Source of the DNA: JBKEDG01 sp047973085
GTDB taxonomy: Bacteria; Bacillota_I; Bacilli_A; JBKEDG01
Reading direction: 5' to 3'
DNA: 12,970 nt
Assembly: GCA_047973085.1 (NCBI GenBank)
Contig: JBKEBI010000039.1
Span: forward strand, 1-12,970
Shown: in pieces, positions 1 to 5,462 of the stretch
How the letters are laid out: every line of letters starts with the position of its first letter
How positions within the stretch are numbered: position 1 is the first letter of the stretch
The notes under the pieces: generated by a model
What the model saw: the letters and a program-made list of their open reading frames with translations, nothing else
The model's database searches: none
What the model was told of the DNA's origin: nothing
Made by a program: the position numbers and the translations under genes

Positions 1-1
1 T

Positions 2-682
2 CCTGCTGCTCACCCAAATTCGAGATTTACAAGTCCAGCCAAAAATAGTCCTGTAATCTCTAATCGTTTTGCATCCAAATATGGAGTTCCTATTTCAGCA
101 ATAATTTTTGGTGGGAGAAGAGCACAAACTACTCCACTTGTATGCGAAGCCCGCGACTGGAACCATGGTGTATTTATGGGATCTACAATTGCAAGTGAAA
201 AAACTGCTGCAGCTACTGGAGTTGTTGGAGAACTTAGAAGGGATCCTATGGCGATGATTCCATTCTGCGGATACAATATGGCAAACTATTTTGAACATTG
301 GCTTAAGATGGGAAAACTTCTTCGTGAAAAATCTCCTAAAATATTTAATGTAAACTGGTTTAGAACAGATGAAGACGGAAATTTCATTTGGCCAGGATTT
401 GGAGACAATCTACGTGTCTTAAATTGGATATTAGACAGATGTGATAACAAAGTGGAAGCAATTGACTCACCAATAGGATTACTTCCTAAAATAGATGACA
501 TTGACATCGAAGATCTTGAAATATCAAAAGAAACTATTTCTGAACTTTTAAATATTAATAAAGATAGTTGGGCTAATGAAATTTTAAGTATTAAAGAATT
601 CTATGCTAAATTTGGAGAAACATTACCAACTGATTTGAATGTTCAACTTAATATTTTAGAGGAAAATATTGATAAAATGTGA
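2..682 (+). CDS. pckG: Phosphoenolpyruvate carboxykinase (GTP), C-terminal part
   Basis: GTP-dependent PEP carboxykinase interconverts oxaloacetate + GTP and PEP + GDP + CO2 in the cytosol, linking the C4-acid pool to glycolysis/gluconeogenesis. The open frame runs in from the left edge without a start, so about 226 of the usual ~600 residues are present. Visible family blocks are NSRFTSPAKN near the edge, FGGRRAQTTPLV, EARDWNHGVFMGS, RDPMAMIPFCGYN, HWLKMG, PKIFNVNWFR and WPGFGDNLRVLNWI, then the helical tail common to bacterial members. The nucleotide P-loop lies upstream, outside the window. The Met/Cys-containing DPMAMIPFCGYN block is like that of bacterial homologues, so I see no sign of inactivation. 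The gene ends at a TGA that also forms part of the next promoter. No terminator is visible before the next gene, so read-through is possible. Family assignment is firm; the direction of flux is not inferable. Confidence 0.95.
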   Translation, partial: PAAHPNSRFTSPAKNSPVISNRFASKYGVPISAIIFGGRRAQTTPLVCEARDWNHGVFMGSTIASEKTAAATGVVGELRRDPMAMIPFCGYNMANYFEHWLKMGKLLREKSPKIFNVNWFRTDEDGNFIWPGFGDNLRVLNWILDRCDNKVEAIDSPIGLLPKIDDIDIEDLEISKETISELLNINKDSWANEILSIKEFYAKFGETLPTDLNVQLNILEENIDKM

Positions 683-688
683 TATAAT
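680..688 (+). promoter_or_regulatory. Extended -10 promoter for the ybjQ-like gene
   Basis: TGATATAAT matches the TGnTATAAT extended -10 consensus, and its TGA is also the stop codon of the PEP carboxykinase gene. No good -35 hexamer is visible 16-18 nt upstream, as is usual for extended -10 promoters. Predicted initiation near 695 would give a leader of only about 17 nt, just including AAGGAG (698-703). Inferred from sequence only. Confidence 0.5.
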
Positions 689-711
689 TATTTATAGAAG
701 GAGATGATATT

Positions 712-1029
712 ATGATTATTGTAACATCAGAAGATATTGTAGATAAAAAAATTGTAAAAACACTTGGAATTGTTTCTGGATCTATTGTTTTAAGTAAAAA
801 TATGTTCTCAGATATGGGTGCAGGATTTAAAACAATGGTAGGTGGTGAATTAAAAAGCTATACTGATATGCAACAAAAAGCGAGAAAAGAAGCTGCTTTT
901 AGAATGGTTAAACAAGCTGAAGGTTTAGGTGCTAATGCAGTAGTTGCAACAAGATACTCAACATCTGCAATCATGCAAGGTGCTAGTGAGATTATCGCTT
1001 TTGGTACTGCAGTTGTAATTGAGGAATAA
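712..1029 (+). CDS. YbjQ/UPF0145 family protein
   Basis: A 105-residue soluble protein whose length and sequence fit the YbjQ/UPF0145 family (sometimes called a putative heavy-metal-binding domain). Its biochemical role is not firmly established. Family hallmarks are an N-terminal strand region (TLGIVSGSIV, about residues 18-27), the MVGGELKSYTDM segment, a helix rich in Arg/Lys/Ala (ARKEAAFRMVKQAEGLGANAVV) and a final strand region ending in GTAVVIEE. There is no Cys and only one internal Ser/Thr-rich stretch, so metal binding is not evident here. Start ATG 712 is preceded by AAGGAG at 698-703 with good spacing. It is 29 nt after the PEP carboxykinase stop and only 2 nt before the hydrolase start, so it probably forms a two-gene unit with the hydrolase. 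Confidence 0.88.
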   Translation: MIIVTSEDIVDKKIVKTLGIVSGSIVLSKNMFSDMGAGFKTMVGGELKSYTDMQQKARKEAAFRMVKQAEGLGANAVVATRYSTSAIMQGASEIIAFGTAVVIEE

Positions 1030-1031
1030 TT

Positions 1032-1772
1032 GTGAGAAAAGCTGTGATATTAATTCACGGATTTAATGAAGACTGTGAAATTTCATTTTCACAGTTTTTA
1101 TCTTCTGTAAAATTAAAAAGATACGCAATTATAAAACATACTATTTCCGGACATGGCAACAGCAACGATGAATTTAATTATAATAGTGAACTTAATGAAA
1201 TTGAGGATTTAGCTAAAAAGGTAACTTCTAAGTATAAAGAAGTTACTGTAATAGGATTTTCACTTGGTGGAGTACTTGCAAGTTATATTGCAAGTAAGTA
1301 TAAAATAGATAAACTTATTTTAATTGCTCCAGCATTTAAATATATTAGTTCCGGTTCTATTCCAAAACATTTTTTATTAACTGCAAAAGAAGTTATTAAA
1401 TCAAGAAATATAAAACAAGGATTAGATAATTTCATCAGCAGCAATTTTAAAGATAAAGATACTTTCATCCAAGATTTAATAGATCACGAACATGAACTTC
1501 CTTCTCTAACCAATTTTATAAGACTTGTAGAAATTGTTAAAAGTAGAATTGAAGAAATAAATTGTCCTACTCTTATAATACATGGAGAATATGATGAACT
1601 AATACCAATTTCATCTTCACTTTATATTCTTAGTAAAGTCTCGAATAAAAATAAGCATTTAATCATTGCACCTACTATGCTTCACAGAGTTTTAAATGAT
1701 GAAAATGCCAAACCCTATCATTTAATGATAAAATATTTTATTAAAAAAGGAAGCATCTATTATAAACTATAA
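1032..1772 (+). CDS. Alpha/beta-hydrolase (serine esterase/lipase-like)
   Basis: A 246-residue alpha/beta-hydrolase of the carboxylesterase/monoacylglycerol-lipase type. The likely catalytic triad is Ser77 in the nucleophile elbow GFSLGG, Asp188 in HGEYDELIP and His218 in MLHRV. ILIHGFNED near residue 7 supplies the HG oxyanion-hole motif. Residues about 105-170 form the helical cap. There is no signal peptide or membrane segment, so it is cytosolic. The start is GTG at 1032, two nt after the previous stop; GAGG at 1021-1024, inside the previous gene, is the probable ribosome binding site, suggesting translational coupling. A strong terminator follows directly. The substrate cannot be predicted; an ester or thioester of a small lipid or acyl compound is plausible from the family. 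Confidence 0.88.
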   Translation: MRKAVILIHGFNEDCEISFSQFLSSVKLKRYAIIKHTISGHGNSNDEFNYNSELNEIEDLAKKVTSKYKEVTVIGFSLGGVLASYIASKYKIDKLILIAPAFKYISSGSIPKHFLLTAKEVIKSRNIKQGLDNFISSNFKDKDTFIQDLIDHEHELPSLTNFIRLVEIVKSRIEEINCPTLIIHGEYDELIPISSSLYILSKVSNKNKHLIIAPTMLHRVLNDENAKPYHLMIKYFIKKGSIYYKL

Positions 1773-1799
1773 AAGTGATTGCAAATGCAACCACTTTTT
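1771..1799 (+). terminator. Intrinsic terminator after the hydrolase
   Basis: AAAAGTG (1771-1777) pairs with CACTTTT (1792-1798). An A-C mismatch separates this from an inner TTGC/GCAA stem with an AAAT loop. The 3' arm runs into a T-tract. It lies between convergent genes and may also slow transcription from the - strand, although the T-run on that side is shorter. Confidence 0.85.
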
Positions 1800-1810
1800 C
1801 ATTTAATTAA

Positions 1811-2080
1811 TTATTCATCAAAGATACTTTCACTTTTACTACTTTTTTCAGTATATTCTGCCTCTTTTACTTCTTCACGCTCTATATCACTTTTTCTAGG
1901 GATTATTACCGCTGCCACAATATATAAGATAACTCCCGGAAAAATAGAAGTGAAGATTGTCAAAAAAGCATAGGCAAGTCTAATTAATGTTATATCCACA
2001 CCAAAGTATTCACCTATTCCTGAGCACACTCCCGCAAGCATTTTATTATCTGTATTTCTGTATAATTTTTTATTTTTCAT
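1811..2080 (-). CDS. PspC-domain membrane protein
   Basis: An 89-residue protein almost entirely composed of a PspC domain. KKLYRNTDNKMLAGVCSGIGEYFGVD (split here: KKLYRN at 4-9, AGVCSGIGEYFGVD at 16-29) is the family signature, followed by one hydrophobic segment (about residues 33-61) ending in PRK, then a charged Glu/Lys/Ser tail. PspC proteins sit in the cytoplasmic membrane and are linked to envelope-stress responses; in Firmicutes they often accompany PadR/DUF1700 genes, as here. The gene starts 14 nt after the DUF1700-gene stop, with AGGAG (complement of 2088-2092) 7 nt before the ATG. It is the last gene of the padR operon. Confidence 0.92.
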   Translation of the reverse strand: MKNKKLYRNTDNKMLAGVCSGIGEYFGVDITLIRLAYAFLTIFTSIFPGVILYIVAAVIIPRKSDIEREEVKEAEYTEKSSKSESIFDE

Positions 2081-2094
2081 ATTCTTTCTCCTTT

Positions 2095-3393
2095 TTATTT
2101 TCTGTTTCTAATATTTGATTTACTATCCATATCAATATCGTGTATAAACTCTGTTTCGTACAAATACTTTATGTTTGTATTTTCAAGATCTATTGCTACA
2201 CTAATGCATCCCTCTAAATCTAATTTTTCTATATTACTATCTACAAAATTTATTTCTAAATCTATTGCATCTATTTCTAAATCTTCAATATAAAAATTTT
2301 TAAACTCTCCATTAAAGTAAATAGAATCAATTGATATATTAATACCTATTTTATCATAAATATTTTCTTCGTCAAATTCTGCATTAATTGCATCAATCTT
2401 ATACTCACTTGCACCTATGTTATTAATCTCTACATCAATTGCCTCTACTTCCAGATTTATAATATCATTCTTTGTTGTAACTACCAGTGTTGGATACTCA
2501 CTTTTTGTTGTAATAAAGTCAAAATCAAAAAATTTATCTTTAATATTATTTTTTATAATAAGCTCATTATCATCTATCTCATAGTCTATTTCATAATTAA
2601 ATTTAACTTTATTTTCACTACCATGCTTTACTAACACATTAAATCCATCAATTTTAATACTGTCTATTTCTTCATCAAACTCAATTTCTTCATTTTCCTC
2701 TAAAATTATATCATCATATGATGAATAACTTACTTTATTAAGTATTCCTAAAGTATTGTTAGTCCACCCACCATCACTAGATGCAACACTTATAGATCCT
2801 AAAGCTATTGCAAGTACAAAACTCACTGCACTAGTAATTAATACAAACTTTTTTACTCTTATTTTTTTATATAGGAACTTCTTTGTTCTTAGTGTATTAA
2901 TATTATATAAAACATAGTTGTGAATTAATAAATATAGTACTTTTAATAATGCGCCGATAATACTCATTACAAAGATACTTCCTGCAATAAATGATAATGC
3001 AATAAATATTGTACTGAGTGTTGTAAATGCTCCTGTTAGTAAATGAAAAGACATTACAACTATAAATATAATCAAGCTAATATTTACAACAATAAAGCTT
3101 AGCATTATAGCAATTGCTGAGAAGATAATTGCAAAGCCTACAATTAAATTAAATATCTGCAAAAGTATAAATTTCATAGCATCTTTTTCACTATATACAA
3201 CTTGACTTTTGCCATATGAATTGGCTAAAGCAACAACTGGACCTAAATCTTTAACAGCCTCTTCCTCACTTTTCCCTGCTTGCATTTTTTGATATATTAA
3301 ATCATCATAATCTTCAATAATATCATCAATGTTTTTTATATTCCTATCTTTTAATTCTTGTTTTAGTATTCTAAGATACTCTTTTTTATTCAT
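2095..3393 (-). CDS. DUF1700 (HAAS) membrane protein with large acidic outer domain
   Basis: A 432-residue membrane protein. Residues 1-62 form the DUF1700/HAAS helical domain (EYLRILKQEL, IIEDYDDLIYQKMQAGKSEEEAVKDLG). Residues about 72-165 hold several hydrophobic segments and about 182-204 a further one. Residues about 215-432 form a strongly acidic, Ile/Asp/Glu-rich region with alternating patterns such as AIDVEINNIG, DAINAEFDEE and AIDLEINFVD. These look like repeated beta-strands of a DUF4097-type right-handed beta structure, probably outside the membrane. Start ATG 3393 is chosen because AGGAGG (complement of 3400-3405) lies 6 nt before it; the ATG at 3408 would place the coding sequence over that site. 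It overlaps the padR end by 8 nt, implying coupling. The DUF1700 domain in such cassettes is thought to work with the PadR regulator. The ligand is unknown. Confidence 0.85.
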   Translation of the reverse strand: MNKKEYLRILKQELKDRNIKNIDDIIEDYDDLIYQKMQAGKSEEEAVKDLGPVVALANSYGKSQVVYSEKDAMKFILLQIFNLIVGFAIIFSAIAIMLSFIVVNISLIIFIVVMSFHLLTGAFTTLSTIFIALSFIAGSIFVMSIIGALLKVLYLLIHNYVLYNINTLRTKKFLYKKIRVKKFVLITSAVSFVLAIALGSISVASSDGGWTNNTLGILNKVSYSSYDDIILEENEEIEFDEEIDSIKIDGFNVLVKHGSENKVKFNYEIDYEIDDNELIIKNNIKDKFFDFDFITTKSEYPTLVVTTKNDIINLEVEAIDVEINNIGASEYKIDAINAEFDEENIYDKIGINISIDSIYFNGEFKNFYIEDLEIDAIDLEINFVDSNIEKLDLEGCISVAIDLENTNIKYLYETEFIHDIDMDSKSNIRNRK

Positions 3394-3709
3394 TCGTTCC
3401 CTCCTCATTAACTAACTGCTCAATTCTTAAGACAAATTCACTCCAATCTTTATATGAAGCTTCATATCGAATTTTACCAGAGTCAGTTATTTTATAATAT
3501 TTTCTTCTTGGTCCTTCAGTTCCCTTTATATAATAGGACTCCAGATAATTATCATTTGTTAGCCTATGAAGTATTGGATAAATTGTATTCTCAGTTACAT
3601 CAAAGTATTTTGAAATTATTTGTACTATTTCATACCCATATGTATCTCTTGTATACAATACACATAAGACACACATTTCTATTACCCCTTTTTTAAATTG
3701 TGTATTCAT
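3386..3709 (-). CDS. PadR-family transcriptional regulator
   Basis: A 107-residue PadR-type winged-helix regulator. Residues about 3-75 hold the wHTH: KGVIEMCVLCVLYTRDTYGYEIV, VTENTIYPILHRLTNDNYLES (recognition-helix region) and the wing GPRRKYYKITDSGK, all typical of the family. A short C-terminal helix (about 80-105) would serve for dimerisation, as in subfamily-2 PadR proteins. It is the first gene of a three-gene operon with the DUF1700 and PspC proteins. AGGAGGT (in the complement of 3713-3720) gives a near-perfect ribosome binding site. Palindromes overlapping its promoter suggest that it represses its own operon. The inducing signal is not visible; membrane or cell-wall stress is an inference from the partners. 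Confidence 0.93.
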   Translation of the reverse strand: MNTQFKKGVIEMCVLCVLYTRDTYGYEIVQIISKYFDVTENTIYPILHRLTNDNYLESYYIKGTEGPRRKYYKITDSGKIRYEASYKDWSEFVLRIEQLVNEEGTNE

Positions 3710-3720
3710 ATTACCTCCTT

Positions 3721-3764
3721 TACTTTGTATAACAAAGTAGTATACTACTATATTAACATACTAC
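3721..3764. promoter_or_regulatory. Candidate PadR operator (palindromes)
   Basis: Two inverted repeats lie next to each other. AGTAGTATACTACT (3736-3749) is a perfect 14-bp palindrome covering the padR -10. TACTTTGT (3721-3728) and ACAAAGTA (3732-3739) form an 8-bp repeat with a 3-nt gap around the expected start point. The half-site ATACTAC recurs at 3742-3748 and 3758-3764, exactly 16 bp apart. PadR proteins commonly bind palindromes at their own promoters, so autoregulation is likely, though not shown. Confidence 0.55.
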
Positions 3765-3766
3765 AA
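3739..3766 (-). promoter_or_regulatory. Probable promoter of the padR operon
   Basis: On the - strand, TTGTAG (complement of 3761-3766) lies 16 nt before TATACT (complement of 3739-3744), with initiation expected near 3732. An alternative -10, TATAGT (3747-3752), is possible. The -10 is embedded in a palindrome. Confidence 0.55.
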
Positions 3767-3788
3767 TGTATTACACAATAGATAAATT

Positions 3789-3821
3789 AAAAAAAGTCTA
3801 TGTAAATTTTTACACAGACTT
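3789..3821 (-). terminator. Intrinsic terminator of the permease gene
   Basis: On the - strand AAGTCT (3821-3816) pairs with AGACTT (3799-3794), with an inner TGTAA/TTACA stem, followed by a T-run from the A-tract at 3789-3795. The permease stop codon lies in the hairpin loop region. It insulates the permease transcript from the padR promoter just beyond. Confidence 0.88.
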
Positions 3822-5165
3822 ATCTTTTCTAAAAAATGGTAATGCACAAAGGATAATTATTAGTGAAATAATCAAATACAAAAATATCGATTCATCAATA
3901 AAACCTCCATATATAATCAAAGATGCTCCACTCAGTGCAAGTAATGGGAATATAAACCTTTTAACAATCGATAAATCTCTAAATTGAAACATAGCTGCTA
4001 TATATAATATTGAAAAGAAAATATAATTTAGCACTATTGGTAATGAACTAATATCAATAAATCTGTCAAATAAAATATCCGGATTAAAATTACTAAACCA
4101 AATTGTAAGCATTATTAAAGTTATTCCTAATCCAGCTGCTGAAGATAAAATAGGTGTCTTAGTTTTTTCGTTTACCTTACTCATAATTGATGGAGCTATT
4201 CCATTACCACGAAGTGCAATTTGATAACTTACTCTTGAAGAGGCCATAATCAAACCATTAGTAGTTCCTAGACATGATATTACAATAAATACTATTAGTA
4301 TTACTGAAGCATTTTTTCCAAAAAGACTTTCAAATGCAATATTGATTGCTTGATCTCCTTCTGAAATTACTGTGTCTACACCTACTGTAGCAACTACTCC
4401 TACAAAGTATAAAACATATATTACAAAGATTAAAACTGTTCCTAGAAATAGCGCTTTTGGTAAATCTTTTTTAGGATTTTTTAATTCATCATTAATTGCT
4501 GTTGCTACAATCCATCCATCAAATGAAAAAGCTGTAGCAATTACTGCGCCTGTAAATGAAGCACTACTTCCACTTAGATTGGAAGAAACATCTCCAAAGT
4601 CAACTCCATTACTCATCCCTACTACCACGCCTACTATTGCCATAATGAAAAGTGGTATTAATTTTAGTACTACTGATGAAACTTGGATATATCTAGAAAT
4701 TAGTCTTGAGAATGTAGCAATTAAAAATATTGAAACTAAATAACTAGCAGCTAAAATCCAAGTGAATGTGCCGTTTACTGGATCTTCCTTACCAAAAAGT
4801 GTAGCCGTGTACATTGCTGCAACCCAGCTTACAACAGCAGCTAAAGATGGATAAAATAAAATTGAACTATACCACCCCACTAAGTATCCACACATTTCTC
4901 CAAATCGCTTACTCACTTTTCCAAAAGTATATTCAAAGTAATCAACCATACCATTTGCATTGCTAACCTTACTTGCATAAATAGCTATAACAAGTGCACC
5001 AAAAATCATTGCAATCGCACCAACACACCACGCCATAATCGCAAATTTAAAATTTCCATTTACTTTTGACAATACATCATCAGATTTAAAAAATATTCCT
5101 GATCCAACTACCGTTCCTACAATCATTGATATTGCAAGTGGTAACCCCGCTTTTTTTTCTTTCAT
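3810..5165 (-). CDS. APC-superfamily amino-acid permease (LAT/SteT-like)
   Basis: A 451-residue integral membrane transporter with about 12 hydrophobic segments, the usual size and layout of APC-superfamily amino-acid transporters. VGSGIFF (about 20-26) in the first helix is the unwound substrate-binding GSG motif. FSFDGW (213-218) in the sixth helix, followed by ELKNPKKDLPKA (227-238), closely fits LAT/SteT-type exchangers and permeases. Start ATG 5165 has GAGGAG (complement of 5174-5179) 8 nt upstream. The gene is monocistronic: its own consensus promoter at 5364-5392, a leader containing an aromatic-rich small ORF and an intrinsic terminator, and a second terminator overlapping its stop. 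Family membership is firm. Substrate is unknown from the protein alone; the leader suggests Tyr/Trp/Phe or another aromatic compound. It is divergent from a class V aminotransferase. Confidence 0.92.
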   Translation of the reverse strand: MKEKKAGLPLAISMIVGTVVGSGIFFKSDDVLSKVNGNFKFAIMAWCVGAIAMIFGALVIAIYASKVSNANGMVDYFEYTFGKVSKRFGEMCGYLVGWYSSILFYPSLAAVVSWVAAMYTATLFGKEDPVNGTFTWILAASYLVSIFLIATFSRLISRYIQVSSVVLKLIPLFIMAIVGVVVGMSNGVDFGDVSSNLSGSSASFTGAVIATAFSFDGWIVATAINDELKNPKKDLPKALFLGTVLIFVIYVLYFVGVVATVGVDTVISEGDQAINIAFESLFGKNASVILIVFIVISCLGTTNGLIMASSRVSYQIALRGNGIAPSIMSKVNEKTKTPILSSAAGLGITLIMLTIWFSNFNPDILFDRFIDISSLPIVLNYIFFSILYIAAMFQFRDLSIVKRFIFPLLALSGASLIIYGGFIDESIFLYLIISLIIILCALPFFRKDKSV

Positions 5166-5190
5166 AACTACAACTCCTCTTTTTTCGTAT

Positions 5191-5224
5191 AAAAAAACTC
5201 CTTAGCCCTAAAATAGCTAAGAAG
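5191..5224 (-). terminator. Leader terminator (attenuator) upstream of the permease
   Basis: On the - strand CTTCTTAGC (5224-5216) pairs with GCTAAGGAG (5206-5198), nine pairs with one G-U, with a 9-nt loop, followed directly by seven Ts (5197-5191). It stands about 25 nt before the permease start and after the promoter, so it would stop transcription inside the leader unless prevented. It is not the terminator of any complete upstream gene other than the leader ORF. Confidence 0.85.
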
Positions 5225-5245
5225 TATTATATACATAATATTTAA

Positions 5246-5299
5246 AACTATCTGGAACAAAAAATCAAACTATTCATCGTTTGAGTAAAAAGTGTTCCA
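5246..5299 (-). promoter_or_regulatory. Leader hairpin and alternative antiterminator pairing
   Basis: On the - strand TGGAACA (5299-5293) pairs with TGTTCCA (5259-5253), enclosing a second stem TCAAAC/GTTTGA (5284-5279 with 5270-5265). The 5' arm lies on the Trp-Asn codons of the leader ORF. The 3' arm and the next bases (TCC-AGATAGTT, 5256-5246) can instead pair with AGCTATTT-TA-GGG (5218-5206), eleven pairs including wobbles with a 2-nt bulge. That would break the terminator stem. The first hairpin is directly visible; the switch is inferred. Confidence 0.6.
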
Positions 5300-5335
5300 A
5301 TAATATGAAGTTGTATTACTAATTAATTTTATCAT
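5270..5335 (-). CDS. Putative 21-residue aromatic-rich leader peptide
   Basis: A 22-codon ORF, too short for usual gene calling, in the permease leader. It starts with ATG at 5335-5333, preceded 9 nt upstream by GGGAG (complement of 5345-5349), and ends with TAG at 5272-5270. Residues 10-17 are SYYWNTFY: five aromatic residues in seven positions (Tyr11, Tyr12, Trp13, Phe16, Tyr17). It begins roughly 20 nt after the predicted transcription start and ends 46 nt before the leader terminator. This layout matches leader peptides of ribosome-mediated attenuators, where ribosomes stalled at codons of a scarce amino acid change the RNA fold. It is too short to carry a function of its own by homology. 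Chance occurrence cannot be excluded without comparing relatives. Confidence 0.65.
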   Translation of the reverse strand: MIKLISNTTSYYWNTFYSNDE

Positions 5336-5363
5336 AATAATATTCTCCCTTTTCTTTTTTTCC

Positions 5364-5392
5364 ATTTTACAACACTTAAAAATAAATGTCAA
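5364..5392 (-). promoter_or_regulatory. Promoter of the permease leader
   Basis: On the - strand TTGACA (complement of 5387-5392) is separated by exactly 17 nt from TAAAAT (complement of 5364-5369). This is a near-perfect sigma-A promoter with initiation near 5357. It gives a leader of about 190 nt before the permease start. Confidence 0.8.
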
Positions 5393-5420
5393 TAACTTTT
5401 AGCTTAAAACTTTATGTCTT

Positions 5421-5449
5421 TTGTCATTTAAAACATGCTATAATATAAT
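5421..5449 (+). promoter_or_regulatory. Promoter(s) of the aminotransferase gene
   Basis: TTGTCA (5421-5426) lies 17 nt before TATAAT (5444-5449). An overlapping extended -10, TGCTATAAT (5436-5444), offers a second initiation site. Expected start points near 5451 or 5456 fall on or inside the ribosome binding site GAGGTGAT (5451-5458), so the leader would be very short. It is back-to-back with the permease promoter. Confidence 0.65.
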
Positions 5450-5462
5450 TGAGGTGATACTT

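Noticed and set aside
10..507. Several - strand ORFs opposite the PEP carboxykinase gene
   Set aside because: They overlap each other and a clearly conserved gene on the + strand; no family resemblance.
3766..3987. 73-codon + strand ORF over the permease end
   Set aside because: It runs through the permease terminator and coding end, lacks a ribosome binding site and has no recognisable features.
4372..4743. 123-codon + strand ORF within the permease
   Set aside because: Antisense shadow of a membrane-protein gene, rich in Thr/Pro/Ile with no recognisable domain or ribosome binding site.
5246..5335. T-box riboswitch in the permease leader (TGGAACA resembles part of the T-box core)
   Set aside because: The T-box core needs AGGGUGGNACCGCG and a long specifier stem upstream. 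Here the preceding bases do not match, the last base differs, and only about 60 nt separate the promoter from this point.
5421..5462. Earlier TTG start for the aminotransferase, adding 14 residues
   Set aside because: The extension has no family match and overlaps the promoter; ATG 5463 has a good ribosome binding site and begins at the family's usual N-terminus.
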